Shown here: positions 1 to 6,260 of the stretch, in pieces
Layout: every line of letters starts with the position of its first letter
Position numbering within the stretch: position 1 is the stretch's first letter
NCBI GenBank assembly: GCA_002329295.1
Contig: DCTT01000025.1
Location: 41,056 to 54,771 of the forward strand
DNA length: 13,716 nucleotides
Direction of reading: 5' to 3'
Origin: Eubacteriaceae bacterium UBA1433
GTDB taxonomy: Bacteria; Bacillota; Clostridia; Eubacteriales; UBA1433
Made by a program: the position numbers and the translations under genes
Notes under the pieces: model-generated
The model's database searches: none
What the model was told of the DNA's origin: nothing
The model's input: only the letters and a program-made list of their open reading frames with translations

Positions 1-42
1 TTCGACCCTTATACCTGATGTGGATAATGCCGCCGTAGGAAG
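1..42 (+). promoter_or_regulatory. TPP riboswitch (THI element), 3' part only
   Basis: The first bases match the conserved 3' half of the thiamine pyrophosphate riboswitch: ACCTGATGTGGATAATGCC at 13-31, followed by the GCCGTAGGAAG-type closing strand. The 5' half with the CTGAGA motif lies outside the window, so about the first 60 nt of the aptamer and its promoter are missing. It is followed at once by an intrinsic terminator and then by thiamine salvage genes, so by family knowledge TPP binding should switch the thiW-thiM operon off by premature termination. Confidence 0.93.
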
Positions 43-58
43 TTTTTTAACTCTGTCG

Positions 59-94
59 CAGGAGGATATCACAAAAGGTATTCTCCTGTTTTTT
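59..94 (+). terminator. Riboswitch-controlled intrinsic terminator
   Basis: The stem 59-69 pairs with 78-88 (CAGGAG against CTCCTG plus an AT-rich continuation containing a G-U pair). The loop is about 8 nt and six T follow at 89-94. It begins about 17 nt after the TPP aptamer, which is the usual place for the expression platform. An antiterminator partner was not worked out because the 5' part of the aptamer is absent. Confidence 0.85.
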
Positions 95-96
95 CT

Positions 97-328
97 TTAT
101 TGTTTACTCTTGAGAAAGGAGGAATCGAAATCCACTTCCGCGGCGGGCTGAGGGGGAGCGCCCTGAGCTTTGTATATCAGCGATGGGAAGCCGTGTTCCG
201 GCGTGAGAGGATGCCAACAAGCATCGACCGAACTTCTATACAGTTGTCTTAGCGATGACGGTGTTTGTTTTGGAAGCGTCGCTGAATATAGACGTTTCCA
301 ACTTGAAAAATGAGAGGAGTAAGTGACA
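97..328 (+). other. Unidentified structured leader between TPP terminator and thiW
   Basis: About 230 nt without a supported gene, clearly richer in GC between 130 and 230 than its surroundings. Hairpins seen by eye are CTTCC 135-139 with GGAAG 186-190 (enclosing a G-rich GGGC/GCCC hairpin 145-148/160-163), GCCG/CGGC 190-193/199-202, GATGC/GCATC 210-214/221-225, and an 11-bp stem 270-280/291-301. The last stem competes with a 7-bp pairing 251-257/277-283. A strong Shine-Dalgarno (AAAGGAGG, 115-122) has no ATG, GTG or TTG at a usable distance. One + frame is open from about 103 to 250 but has no start near that site. It is not a second TPP aptamer, since the CCTGAT and GGATAATGCC segments are absent. 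No known RNA family was recognised. Confidence 0.5.
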
Positions 329-865
329 ATGAAAAAAACGAACACGAGAAAGTTAGCGATTGCCGGTGTGTTTTGTGCAGTCGCAGTTGTAGGCAGCCTG
401 TTTTCTTTTCCTGTATTTGGAAGCAAATGTGCTCCGGTACAGCATATGGTCAATGTTCTGTGTGCCGTACTGTTGGGTCCCATTTATGGTTTGGCAACGG
501 CGTTTATAGCTGCCCTGATCCGGAATCTGCTTGGTTTAGGAACCTTAATGGCTTTCCCCGGAGGGATGTTTGGTGCGTTGGTGTGCGGATTGGTTTACAG
601 TAAAACAAAAAATATTTTTGCAACATTAATCGGAGAAATATGCGGTACAGCCATTCTCGGCGGACTGTGCGCCTATCCTGTTGCAATCTTGTTTATGGGA
701 CAGAGCGCAGCCGATATTGCTTTCTATTTTTATGTTATTCCGTTCCTGATTTCCACAACATTTGGTGCCCTGATTGCCGGAATTTTGGTCTACAGCTTAA
801 AAAAATCCAATATTTTGGGAACTATGCAGGCATCTCTCAAAGCAAGGAGGAAGAATGATGATTGA
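329..865 (+). CDS. thiW: ThiW, thiazole-precursor ECF transporter S component
   Basis: Membrane substrate-binding (S) subunit of an energy-coupling factor importer, thought from family and context to take up the thiazole moiety of thiamine. The product is 178 aa, almost all hydrophobic, with a short basic N-terminus and five to six membrane segments at about 9-30, 40-62, 78-92, 98-123 and 131-156. The patterns PVQHMVNVLCAVLLGP and the following RNLLGLGTLMAFPGGMFGA are typical of ThiW. ATG 329 is chosen because AGAGGAG (313-319) lies 9 nt upstream; GTG 323 would sit only 3 nt away. The gene overlaps thiM by 8 nt, so the two are probably translationally coupled. No ECF ATPase or T subunit is present, so it presumably uses the cell's shared module. 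It is controlled by the TPP riboswitch and perhaps by the leader in between. Confidence 0.93.
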   Translation: MKKTNTRKLAIAGVFCAVAVVGSLFSFPVFGSKCAPVQHMVNVLCAVLLGPIYGLATAFIAALIRNLLGLGTLMAFPGGMFGALVCGLVYSKTKNIFATLIGEICGTAILGGLCAYPVAILFMGQSAADIAFYFYVIPFLISTTFGALIAGILVYSLKKSNILGTMQASLKARRKNDD

Positions 866-1679
866 AAAAATGCTCGAAAATGTCAGAACAAAATGCCCGT
901 TGATTCATAATATAACGAATTATGTAACAGTCAACGACTGTGCCAATGTCTTAATCGCTTGTGGTGCATCTCCTATTATGGCTGATGATAAAGATGAAGT
1001 GGAGGATATCACAACAATCTGTGCCGGTTTGAACATCAATATCGGAACGTTGAACAGGCGTTCCATCGCCTCTATGCTGATAGCAGGGAAGAGAGCCAAC
1101 AAACTGAACCACCCCGTTGTATTAGACCCGGTCGGAGTCGGTGCATCCAAATTGAGAACGGACACAGCAATGCAGCTTCTCGAAGAGATAAAATTTGCGG
1201 TTATTCGTGGCAATATCTCTGAAATCAAAACCCTTGTATTCGGCAGCGGCACAACAAAAGGTGTGGATGCTGATATGGCAGATAAGATTACGGAAGAAAA
1301 TCTTGATGAAATCATTGCTTTTGCCGGGGTATTTGCAAAAAAAACGGGTGCTGTCATTGCTGTTACAGGCGCGATTGATATTGTAAGTGACGGTCACACC
1401 ACTTACTGCATCCGTAACGGACATCCGATGATGTCCTCCATCAGTGGAACCGGATGCCAGCTGTCTGCGATGATTGCTGCTTTTATTGCTGCGAATCCAC
1501 ATTATGCTTTGGAGGCAACGGTTGCCGCAGTTTCTGCAATGGGTCTTGCAGGTGAGATAGCCTACGAAAGGTTGTCGGAAACGGATGGCAATGCTACGTA
1601 TAGAAATTACATCATTGATGCGATTTATAACATGACCCCTGATCAACTGAGGAAAGGGGCAAGATATAAAATGCGCTAA
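858..1679 (+). CDS. thiM: Hydroxyethylthiazole kinase
   Basis: Phosphorylates 4-methyl-5-(2-hydroxyethyl)thiazole with ATP, giving the thiazole phosphate used for thiamine phosphate. The product is 273 aa, full length for the ribokinase-like ThiM family. Recognisable motifs are PLIHNITNYVTVNDCANVLIA near the N-terminus, DPVGVGAS (about 90-97), IRGNISEI (about 116-123) and SGTGCQLSAMI with the conserved Cys at about 200. Two adjacent ATG codons are possible (855 and 858). AAGGAGG at 844-850 is 4 nt from the first and 7 nt from the second, so 858 is preferred. It sits directly behind thiW, which fits uptake followed by phosphorylation trapping of thiazole. No terminator follows it, so transcription may continue to thiD-tenA. 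Confidence 0.96.
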   Translation: MIEKMLENVRTKCPLIHNITNYVTVNDCANVLIACGASPIMADDKDEVEDITTICAGLNINIGTLNRRSIASMLIAGKRANKLNHPVVLDPVGVGASKLRTDTAMQLLEEIKFAVIRGNISEIKTLVFGSGTTKGVDADMADKITEENLDEIIAFAGVFAKKTGAVIAVTGAIDIVSDGHTTYCIRNGHPMMSSISGTGCQLSAMIAAFIAANPHYALEATVAAVSAMGLAGEIAYERLSETDGNATYRNYIIDAIYNMTPDQLRKGARYKMR

Positions 1680-1925
1680 GAAAACAATGTTATTTTATGC
1701 CATTGCCGATAGAAGGTGATAGGCAATCAAGGTTTATGTGAGTGGATGGAATCTGCCCTGAAGGGAGGTGCGAGCTACATATAATTTCGTGAAAAGGAAT
1801 TGAATGACGATGATTTTAGGACAAAAGTTTTAAAAATATCAACACTGTGTAAGCGGCATCGTGAGGCGCCACCTTATGATGTCGCATAAAAAAACGATAT
1901 TAAATAATGAAAGGAGACTTAAACT
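1680..1925 (+). other. 246-nt gap in the thiamine operon with hairpins and a tiny ORF
   Basis: No gene of normal size fits here, although the flanking genes act in one pathway. Visible items are an inverted repeat ATTGCC/GGCAAT (1702-1707/1722-1727), a TATAAT at 1780-1785 without a good -35, and a 9-codon ORF 1804-1833 (MTMILGQKF) with AAAGGA 5 nt upstream. A long hairpin at 1853-1885 is listed separately. No intrinsic terminator was seen. The gap could be an internal regulatory leader or the scar of a lost gene such as thiE. I saw no coding remnant of ThiE in short translations of the + strand. Confidence 0.4.
1853..1885 (+). repeat. 14-bp hairpin upstream of thiD-tenA
   Basis: The arms 1853-1866 and 1872-1885 pair over 14 bp, three of them G-U, around a 5-nt loop (CGCCA). 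No T-run follows, since the next bases are ATAAAAAAA, so it is not an ordinary terminator. It ends 24 nt before the AAAGGAG ribosome binding site of thiD-tenA. It may stabilise a processed mRNA end or belong to a translational control element; that role is inference. Confidence 0.6.
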
Positions 1926-3395
1926 ATGAACTTAAAAACCGCATTGACCATTGCAGGAAGTGACTGCAGTGGAGGCGCCGGCATTCAGGCTGACTTAAAA
2001 ACGATGACGATGAATGGCGTTTATGCCATGAGCGTTATCACAGCACTTACAGCGCAAAACACTACCGGTGTCAGAGCAATCCAGGAATCAACCCCTGAAT
2101 TTTTGAAACAACAGATAGACGCAGTATTCGAGGATATTTTCCCCGATGCCATCAAAATCGGCATGGTATCTTCCAGTGAGCTGATTCGTATCATTGCTGA
2201 CAGATTGGGCTACTACAATGCTAAAAATATAGTTGTTGACCCTGTTATGGTGGCAACTTCAGGCTCATCCCTTATGAAGACCGATGCTGTACAAACGTTG
2301 ACAGAGACACTGTTGCCAATCGCAACCCTTGTAACGCCAAACATTTCTGAAGCACAGGTTTTATCCGAACTTATGATCGAAAATAGGGAAGATATGATTA
2401 CAGCAGCTAAGCAAATCGGTGATAAATATCATTGTGCTGTACTTATCAAAGGCGGCCATCATGTGAATGATGCGAACGATCTTTTGTATATGGATGGGGA
2501 ATGTATCTGGTTTGAAGGTAAGCGCATTGACAATCCAAACACCCATGGGACGGGATGCACCCTCTCCAGTGCCATTGCTTCGAATCTTGCAAAAGGTTTT
2601 TCTCTTACCAAGTCTGTCAAAAGGGCAAAAGACTATATTTCCGGCGCATTGGCGGCAATGCTTGATTTGGGCAAAGGTTCAGGACCCATACAGCACTATT
2701 TTGATTTACAAAGTGAATTTGCAAAGAAGACTACAATGAAAACCACCGATAAATTGTTAGAAGCTACAAAGGAAATTTGGCAAAAATACAACGAGCATCC
2801 CTTTGTATTGGGTATTCAAAACGGCACTTTGGAAAAAGAAAAGTTCCGTTACTATATTATTCAGGACTATCTTTATTTGCAGGAATTTGCTAAAACTTTT
2901 GCAATTGGCGTTGCAAAAGCGAAAAATCTTGAAATGGCGAATTTATTTGCAAAGTATATACCCGTTATGAATGGTGAATTAGACATTCATAGTGGATTTC
3001 TGGCACAGTTTGATGTGACACAGGAAGAAATTGATTCTGTTCCTCGTTCTCTCGATAATTTGTCCTATACCTCCTATATGCTTCGTGTAGCCTATGAGGA
3101 AGGTGAAGCAGAAATCCTGGCCTCGATATTGTCTTGCACTTACAGCTATGAAATTATTGCAAAGAACATCGTAAAAAACAACCCGGATTCTGTGAATGAC
3201 ACTTTTTATGGCGATTGGATCAAGGGCTATAGTTCTGAAGAGTATGCAGAAGGAAATATCGCTCTTCTTGATGCGTTAAATAGTTTAACGATAAGCTATA
3301 CCGAAAGACAGATGCAGCATCTCATCGATATTTTCGTTGCCTGTTCCCGCTATGAATTAGCGTTCTGGGAAATGTCATGGAATAAGAGTTTGTAA
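1926..3395 (+). CDS. thiD-tenA: ThiD-TenA fusion: HMP/HMP-P kinase and aminopyrimidine hydrolase
   Basis: A 489-aa bifunctional pyrimidine-side enzyme. Residues 1 to about 265 are ThiD, which phosphorylates HMP and HMP-P: GSDCSGGAGIQADLKT at 11-26, DPVMVATSG 105-113, TPNISEAQ 137-144, LIKGGHH 173-179 and HGTGCTLSSAI with the conserved Cys211. Residues about 272-489 are TenA, which releases HMP from degraded thiamine: HPFV 291-294, QDYLYL 313-318 with Asp314, Cys404 in LSCTYSY, and YELAFWEM with Glu477. These three match the Asp, Cys and Glu active-site residues of TenA in spacing. AAAGGAG (1910-1916) lies 9 nt before the ATG. Each domain looks intact. Equivalent ThiD-TenA fusions are known, for example yeast THI20. 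With thiW and thiM it gives both precursors, but thiE is not in the window. Confidence 0.95.
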   Translation: MNLKTALTIAGSDCSGGAGIQADLKTMTMNGVYAMSVITALTAQNTTGVRAIQESTPEFLKQQIDAVFEDIFPDAIKIGMVSSSELIRIIADRLGYYNAKNIVVDPVMVATSGSSLMKTDAVQTLTETLLPIATLVTPNISEAQVLSELMIENREDMITAAKQIGDKYHCAVLIKGGHHVNDANDLLYMDGECIWFEGKRIDNPNTHGTGCTLSSAIASNLAKGFSLTKSVKRAKDYISGALAAMLDLGKGSGPIQHYFDLQSEFAKKTTMKTTDKLLEATKEIWQKYNEHPFVLGIQNGTLEKEKFRYYIIQDYLYLQEFAKTFAIGVAKAKNLEMANLFAKYIPVMNGELDIHSGFLAQFDVTQEEIDSVPRSLDNLSYTSYMLRVAYEEGEAEILASILSCTYSYEIIAKNIVKNNPDSVNDTFYGDWIKGYSSEEYAEGNIALLDALNSLTISYTERQMQHLIDIFVACSRYELAFWEMSWNKSL

Positions 3396-3429
3396 TTACA
3401 GTAAATGCTATGAAACACTGTAATTTTTT
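3395..3429 (+). terminator. Intrinsic terminator of the thiamine operon
   Basis: ATTACAGT at 3395-3402 pairs perfectly with ACTGTAAT at 3417-3424 around a 14-nt loop, followed by a T-run to 3429. The stem starts on the last base of the thiD-tenA stop codon. Confidence 0.88.
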
Positions 3430-3591
3430 GGTGATGTAGACATTAAAAAACTATACCAAGTGTTGCCATTTTTTAAAAGATGATTATTTTTTTGCAGCAG
3501 CAATTTTAAATACACGAATTAAAAAAATCTATTTTTGTTATAAGAGATTTTGCCTTTATGAGAATTTCCTTTTTAAAGTGTTTCTAACAAT

Positions 3592-3632
3592 AAGGGTATG
3601 TGCCTTAACGGGGTTGCATATCCTTTTGTTTT
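3592..3632 (+). terminator. Terminator-like hairpin with no gene directly upstream
   Basis: AAGGGTATG at 3592-3600 pairs with CATATCCTT at 3617-3625 (9 bp, one G-U), followed by TTTTGTTTT. It points rightwards. The thiamine operon already has a terminator about 165 nt earlier, so this is either a backup terminator or the end of an unrecognised short transcript. Confidence 0.5.
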
Positions 3633-3730
3633 GTGCGCATTTATTAGCAGAAACAACATGACTTATCAAGGTGAAAACAAACAGCTGCACCCGATATCAC
3701 CAAGCCATATTCTTTCCGTTTTTCGACAGG

Positions 3731-3765
3731 CAAAAGGGCAACGCTCTCAAAACGGCATTGCCCTT
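3731..3765 (-). terminator. Probable terminator of the XRE regulator gene
   Basis: AAGGGCAA at 3734-3741 pairs with TTGCCCTT at 3758-3765, a perfect 8-bp stem. Read on the minus strand the stem is followed by TTTTG. It lies about 95 nt downstream of the stop of the XRE gene, with no other minus-strand gene nearby. The T-run is short, which lowers confidence. Confidence 0.55.
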
Positions 3766-3859
3766 AGCATTATGGAGACGGTAAAGAAATTACCTTTCTG
3801 CCTCTAAGTTCATCGCTTACAAAAGATAGACTGTACGATTTGCGACCGTTAATCATACA

Positions 3860-4402
3860 TCATTGATCATTGATATTATTTACCTTTTTTCGGTTGAAGT
3901 ATGCTGTCTTTCTTTCATTCATTTTATTAAACACGCCGAACAAATATAGTATATTCAGCATTAAAGTTGCTGTCGTAAGACCAAGCGCAAAACTTATCAT
4001 ATTTCGATATGAACTTTCGGTGATGAAGCCGTTAAAGCCATTCGTTCCAAACAGCAAGGAACAGAATACCAGCAAAATTACAGATCCGACCATCATCCCG
4101 GCCATCCTGTTTCTCAATTTTTTCTTTTCTTCGTCTGCATACTCAGCAACTTTTTTTAAGGTGTCTTTTGTGTTACAGTTCATCATCTCGCTTTTCCTTT
4201 CTCCATCAATAATCTCACGGATATCTACATTGTAAAAATCTGCAAGTTCTACAAGTATACTTAAATCAGGCATGTTTTTTCCTGTTTCCCAACGTGAAAC
4301 GGTTCTGCCGGAAACAAAAAACTGTTCAGCCAATTGCTCTTGCGTTAGCCCTTCCTTTTTTCGGAGTTGTTTCAAAAATTCTCCTGTTTTTACCTGATTC
4401 AT
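3860..4402 (-). CDS. XRE-family regulator with two C-terminal membrane segments
   Basis: A 180-aa DNA-binding protein. Residues about 8-62 form a Cro/CI-type helix-turn-helix: FLKQLRKKEGLTQEQLAEQF, then VSGRTVSRWETGKNMPDLSI for the recognition helix, then the usual LADFYNVDIREII end. A charged linker (about 66-98) leads to two hydrophobic segments, about 100-119 and 134-158, so the protein is probably membrane-attached with its HTH in the cytoplasm. The start at 4402 has GGAGGT 4-5 nt upstream; the open frame runs further upstream without support. This layout is common in Bacillota regulators of stress or envelope responses, but its target is unknown. Its upstream DNA holds many GACA/TGTC boxes, so autoregulation is plausible but inferred. 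No neighbour clearly shares its function. Confidence 0.9.
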   Translation of the reverse strand: MNQVKTGEFLKQLRKKEGLTQEQLAEQFFVSGRTVSRWETGKNMPDLSILVELADFYNVDIREIIDGERKSEMMNCNTKDTLKKVAEYADEEKKKLRNRMAGMMVGSVILLVFCSLLFGTNGFNGFITESSYRNMISFALGLTTATLMLNILYLFGVFNKMNERKTAYFNRKKVNNINDQ

Positions 4403-4545
4403 TTTTACCTCCTTTCTTTCGAGAAAATCATACTGTTTATGTCCCCAAGAAACCACGACACAAAGCGAGAAATGTCGTTTATTAACGTGGACAAGCAATG
4501 TCTATTCTGTTGAAAATGTTCGTTTTATGCGAAAAACAGTATTCT

Positions 4546-4568
4546 ATTTTTCATGTGGAATGAAAAAT
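4546..4568. repeat. Perfect 9-bp inverted repeat upstream of the XRE gene
   Basis: ATTTTTCAT at 4546-4554 and ATGAAAAAT at 4560-4568 are exact inverted copies with a 5-nt spacer. The arms are AT-rich. It could be an operator or a small RNA hairpin in the long XRE leader. It is not followed by a T-run on either strand, so it is unlikely to be a terminator. Confidence 0.6.
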
Positions 4569-4745
4569 TATAGTTTCAACGTCTTTCTCATTTGCCGCAG
4601 GATACATATTTCGCAGCAGTCTCTTTCTCCAAGCGTCATATCGAAAAACTTACTCGGACAATGATTTGTCTATCGATTTGCCTGAACCGATTGACAGAAG
4701 AACACGTCTTGTCTACAACATAATATAGGCGTATCTCTTGTCTAT

Positions 4746-4775
4746 AATATAGGAAAAACATGTGTCTTTTGTCAA
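4746..4775 (-). promoter_or_regulatory. Candidate minus-strand sigma-A promoter
   Basis: Read on the minus strand, TTGACA (4775-4770), an 18-nt spacer, then TATATT (4751-4746). It would start transcription near 4739, giving the XRE gene a leader of about 335 nt, unusually long. It overlaps the TTGTCTA boxes, as expected for repression or autoregulation. A TATAAT nearer the gene (4572-4567, minus strand) lacks a good -35. Confidence 0.5.
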
Positions 4776-4780
4776 TGAGT

Positions 4781-4989
4781 TTGGGATAATAAGCAGAACA
4801 GCAGCACCTTCGGTGTTGCCATACAAAGATTTTTTATTATTGAGTTACCAACCCTTAAATTTTAAAGAAAAAAATATGGAATGGAGAAAGAAAAGCGCTG
4901 CGTTTGCATCGACCAGGACAGGCAGAAAAGGAAAGCGCGCCATGTTTTGCTCGAAAATATCATTATGCAAAGGACTCATTACGCAACAG
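4781..4989. other. Spacer with no supported gene
   Basis: This stretch holds one compact hairpin, GCAGCACC/GGTGTTGC with a 3-nt loop, at about 4799-4817. A T-run at about 4829-4834 is too distant for a normal terminator. The + frames 4762-5001 and 4904-5116 lack ribosome binding sites and have lysine-rich, low-information translations. No gene is called. Confidence 0.4.
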
Positions 4990-5020
4990 AAAAAAGAATA
5001 GCGTGACTTTGCAACACGCT
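4990..5020 (-). terminator. Intrinsic terminator of the Ldh_2-family gene
   Basis: AGCGTG at 5000-5005 pairs with CACGCT at 5015-5020. On the minus strand the hairpin is followed by ATTCTTTTTT. It lies about 58 nt beyond the stop of the dehydrogenase gene. Confidence 0.75.
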
Positions 5021-5077
5021 GTTCTTGCTGAATTTTATAAGCCTGTTTTATTATGCACTGCCTCCAAGGATAGTTTT

Positions 5078-6157
5078 TTATTGAAACAAATCCTCGATGG
5101 TGGCCTCTTCGTTTAGTCGGCCATATTTTTGGTGTAATTTTAATACCTCGCCTGCCACAACGGCGCTTAAATCTACGCCTTGCTGCATGCGTTTGATTGT
5201 CTGATTGTGTTCGATTTCTCCGGGAAGGTAAATTTCCTGTACGCCGTTTCTTTTTTCGGACCGTTTGATCATATGATAATATTCGTCCAAATCCTTTTTT
5301 AATTCAGCAAGAGGGCGAATGATTTCAGGGTCGATTGCTGCGGCAAAAAAGCCCATCCCGCCACCGCCTGTGGCCAGATGGGGGCCTGTTTTGGCGCCGG
5401 ACAAAATAGAAGAGAGCAATTCGATCATCACAATAATACAATATCCTTTTGCGCCGGCCATGGGCAGCAGGGAGCCGGGAACTTCTCCGGTTTCGGTGTT
5501 TTGAAAATCGGCGGGATTGGTGGTGTCGTTTCCTTCTTTGTCCAATATCCAGCCTATCGGTACTGGTTCACCTCGCCGAACCGCCATTTCCACTTTGCCG
5601 GCGGGTACGGTGGTAGAGGCCATGTCCATTAAAATCGGCGGTGTGGTGAGACCGGCGGGAAAAGCCAAGCTGTTGGGGCTGTTGCCGAGCATTTTTTCCT
5701 TACCGCCTGTGGGAGCCACCATCATGCGCGAAGGCGCACAAGCAAAACCGATCAAATCTTGTTTAGCGGCCTTGAGGGCGTAGTGCCCTGCAACGCCGAT
5801 ATGGTGTCCGTTGATGGCGGTGCAAATGCCGACTCCGCTTTGTTTTGCCAGTGCAATGGCCTTATCCATGACCAAATCCGCCGTGGCGATGCCAATGCCG
5901 TTGTCGCAGTCAAAAAAGGCGGAGACAGGTGTTTCTTTGATGATGCGAATGGCAGGATTGGGATTGATTTCTCCTCTGTCAATGCACTTGTCATAAAATT
6001 TCAGTCTGGCTACGCCGTGAGAGTCTACACCCCGTGCGTCGGCAGCGTTGAGCGTTGCAGCTCCGCGTTGTGCCAGGGAGGGTTCTACACCCATCATCAT
6101 CAGCGTTTCATGAGCCAGTGTATAGAGTTGTTTGAGTGTTACATGAATGGTGTTCAT
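5078..6157 (-). CDS. Ldh_2-family malate/L-lactate-type dehydrogenase
   Basis: NAD(P)-dependent 2-hydroxyacid oxidoreductase of the family that includes malate, L-sulfolactate, ureidoglycolate and 2,3-diketogulonate dehydrogenases; cytoplasmic. The product is 359 aa, full length. Family motifs in order: DARGVDSHGVARL (40-52) with conserved His47 and Arg51, GICTAINGHHIGVAGHYA (110-127), MLGNSPNSLAFPAG (156-169), MDMASTTVPAGKVEMA (177-192) and GSLLPMAGAKGYCIIVMIE (228-246). It is unrelated in fold to classical LDH/MDH. The start at 6157 has AGGAGA at 6171-6176, a long 13-nt spacing, but no better start was seen. A terminator follows at 4990-5020. The upstream EcsC-like gene lies 103 nt away on the same strand. 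The exact substrate cannot be read from sequence. Confidence 0.92.
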   Translation of the reverse strand: MNTIHVTLKQLYTLAHETLMMMGVEPSLAQRGAATLNAADARGVDSHGVARLKFYDKCIDRGEINPNPAIRIIKETPVSAFFDCDNGIGIATADLVMDKAIALAKQSGVGICTAINGHHIGVAGHYALKAAKQDLIGFACAPSRMMVAPTGGKEKMLGNSPNSLAFPAGLTTPPILMDMASTTVPAGKVEMAVRRGEPVPIGWILDKEGNDTTNPADFQNTETGEVPGSLLPMAGAKGYCIIVMIELLSSILSGAKTGPHLATGGGGMGFFAAAIDPEIIRPLAELKKDLDEYYHMIKRSEKRNGVQEIYLPGEIEHNQTIKRMQQGVDLSAVVAGEVLKLHQKYGRLNEEATIEDLFQ

Positions 6158-6260
6158 CTTATTATTTTTCTCTCCTGTCGGTTATTTTTATTTCAGTGTT
6201 CAATTTTTAAAGAAAAAGAGCCTGCAAAAAAGCAAATACACAAACTGTTTCAAGGTGCGT

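Larger units (their letters stand above)
3430..3859. other. AT-rich spacer between convergent genes
   Basis: 430 nt without a convincing gene, between the thiamine operon and the convergent XRE gene. It holds two terminator-like hairpins, listed separately. The only sizeable + frame, 3598-3807 (69 codons), starts inside one of those hairpins with almost no spacing from a weak AGGG and resembles no protein I recognise, so it is not called. Confidence 0.5.
4403..4780 (-). promoter_or_regulatory. Upstream region of the XRE gene with clustered GACA/TGTC boxes
   Basis: Within about 340 bp I count roughly a dozen GACA or TGTC tetramers, several as inverted pairs: ACGACA/TGTCGT 4455-4460/4473-4478, TGGACA/TGTCTA 4488-4493/4499-4504, GGACAA/TTGTCT 4656-4661/4666-4671 and GACA/TGTC 4693-4696/4710-4713. 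TTGTCTA also recurs at 4709 and 4738, each followed closely by TAATATAGG or ATAATATAGG. The spacers fall into two classes, 5-6 and 12-13 nt. The arrangement suggests operator sites, the nearest candidate binder being the adjacent XRE protein; binding is inference. Confidence 0.5.

Noticed and set aside
140..200. Possible second TPP aptamer, because GGCTGAGG occurs at 146-153
   Set aside because: The rest of the aptamer (CCTGAT, GGATAATGCC, GCGTAGG) is missing downstream, so the similarity is limited to one short motif.
97..483. Minus-strand open frame of 128 codons across the leader and thiW
   Set aside because: It is antisense to thiW, has no ribosome binding site that I can see, and its product resembles no known protein. 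An open frame here is a by-product of the thiW codons and the GC-rich leader.
61..1014. 14-nt direct repeat GGAGGATATCACAA at 61-74 and 1001-1014
   Set aside because: One copy is in the riboswitch terminator stem, the other codes for conserved ThiM residues. A single 14-nt match in a window of this size is close to chance expectation.
3598..3807. Plus-strand frame of 69 codons in the spacer after thiD-tenA
   Set aside because: Its start lies inside a terminator-like hairpin, the weak AGGG is almost against the ATG, and another hairpin (3734-3765) lies within it. No family recognised.
4762..5001. Plus-strand frame of 79 codons upstream of the XRE gene
   Set aside because: GTG start with no supported ribosome binding site; the lysine-rich product looks like translated AT-rich spacer and overlaps the terminator of the dehydrogenase gene on the other strand.
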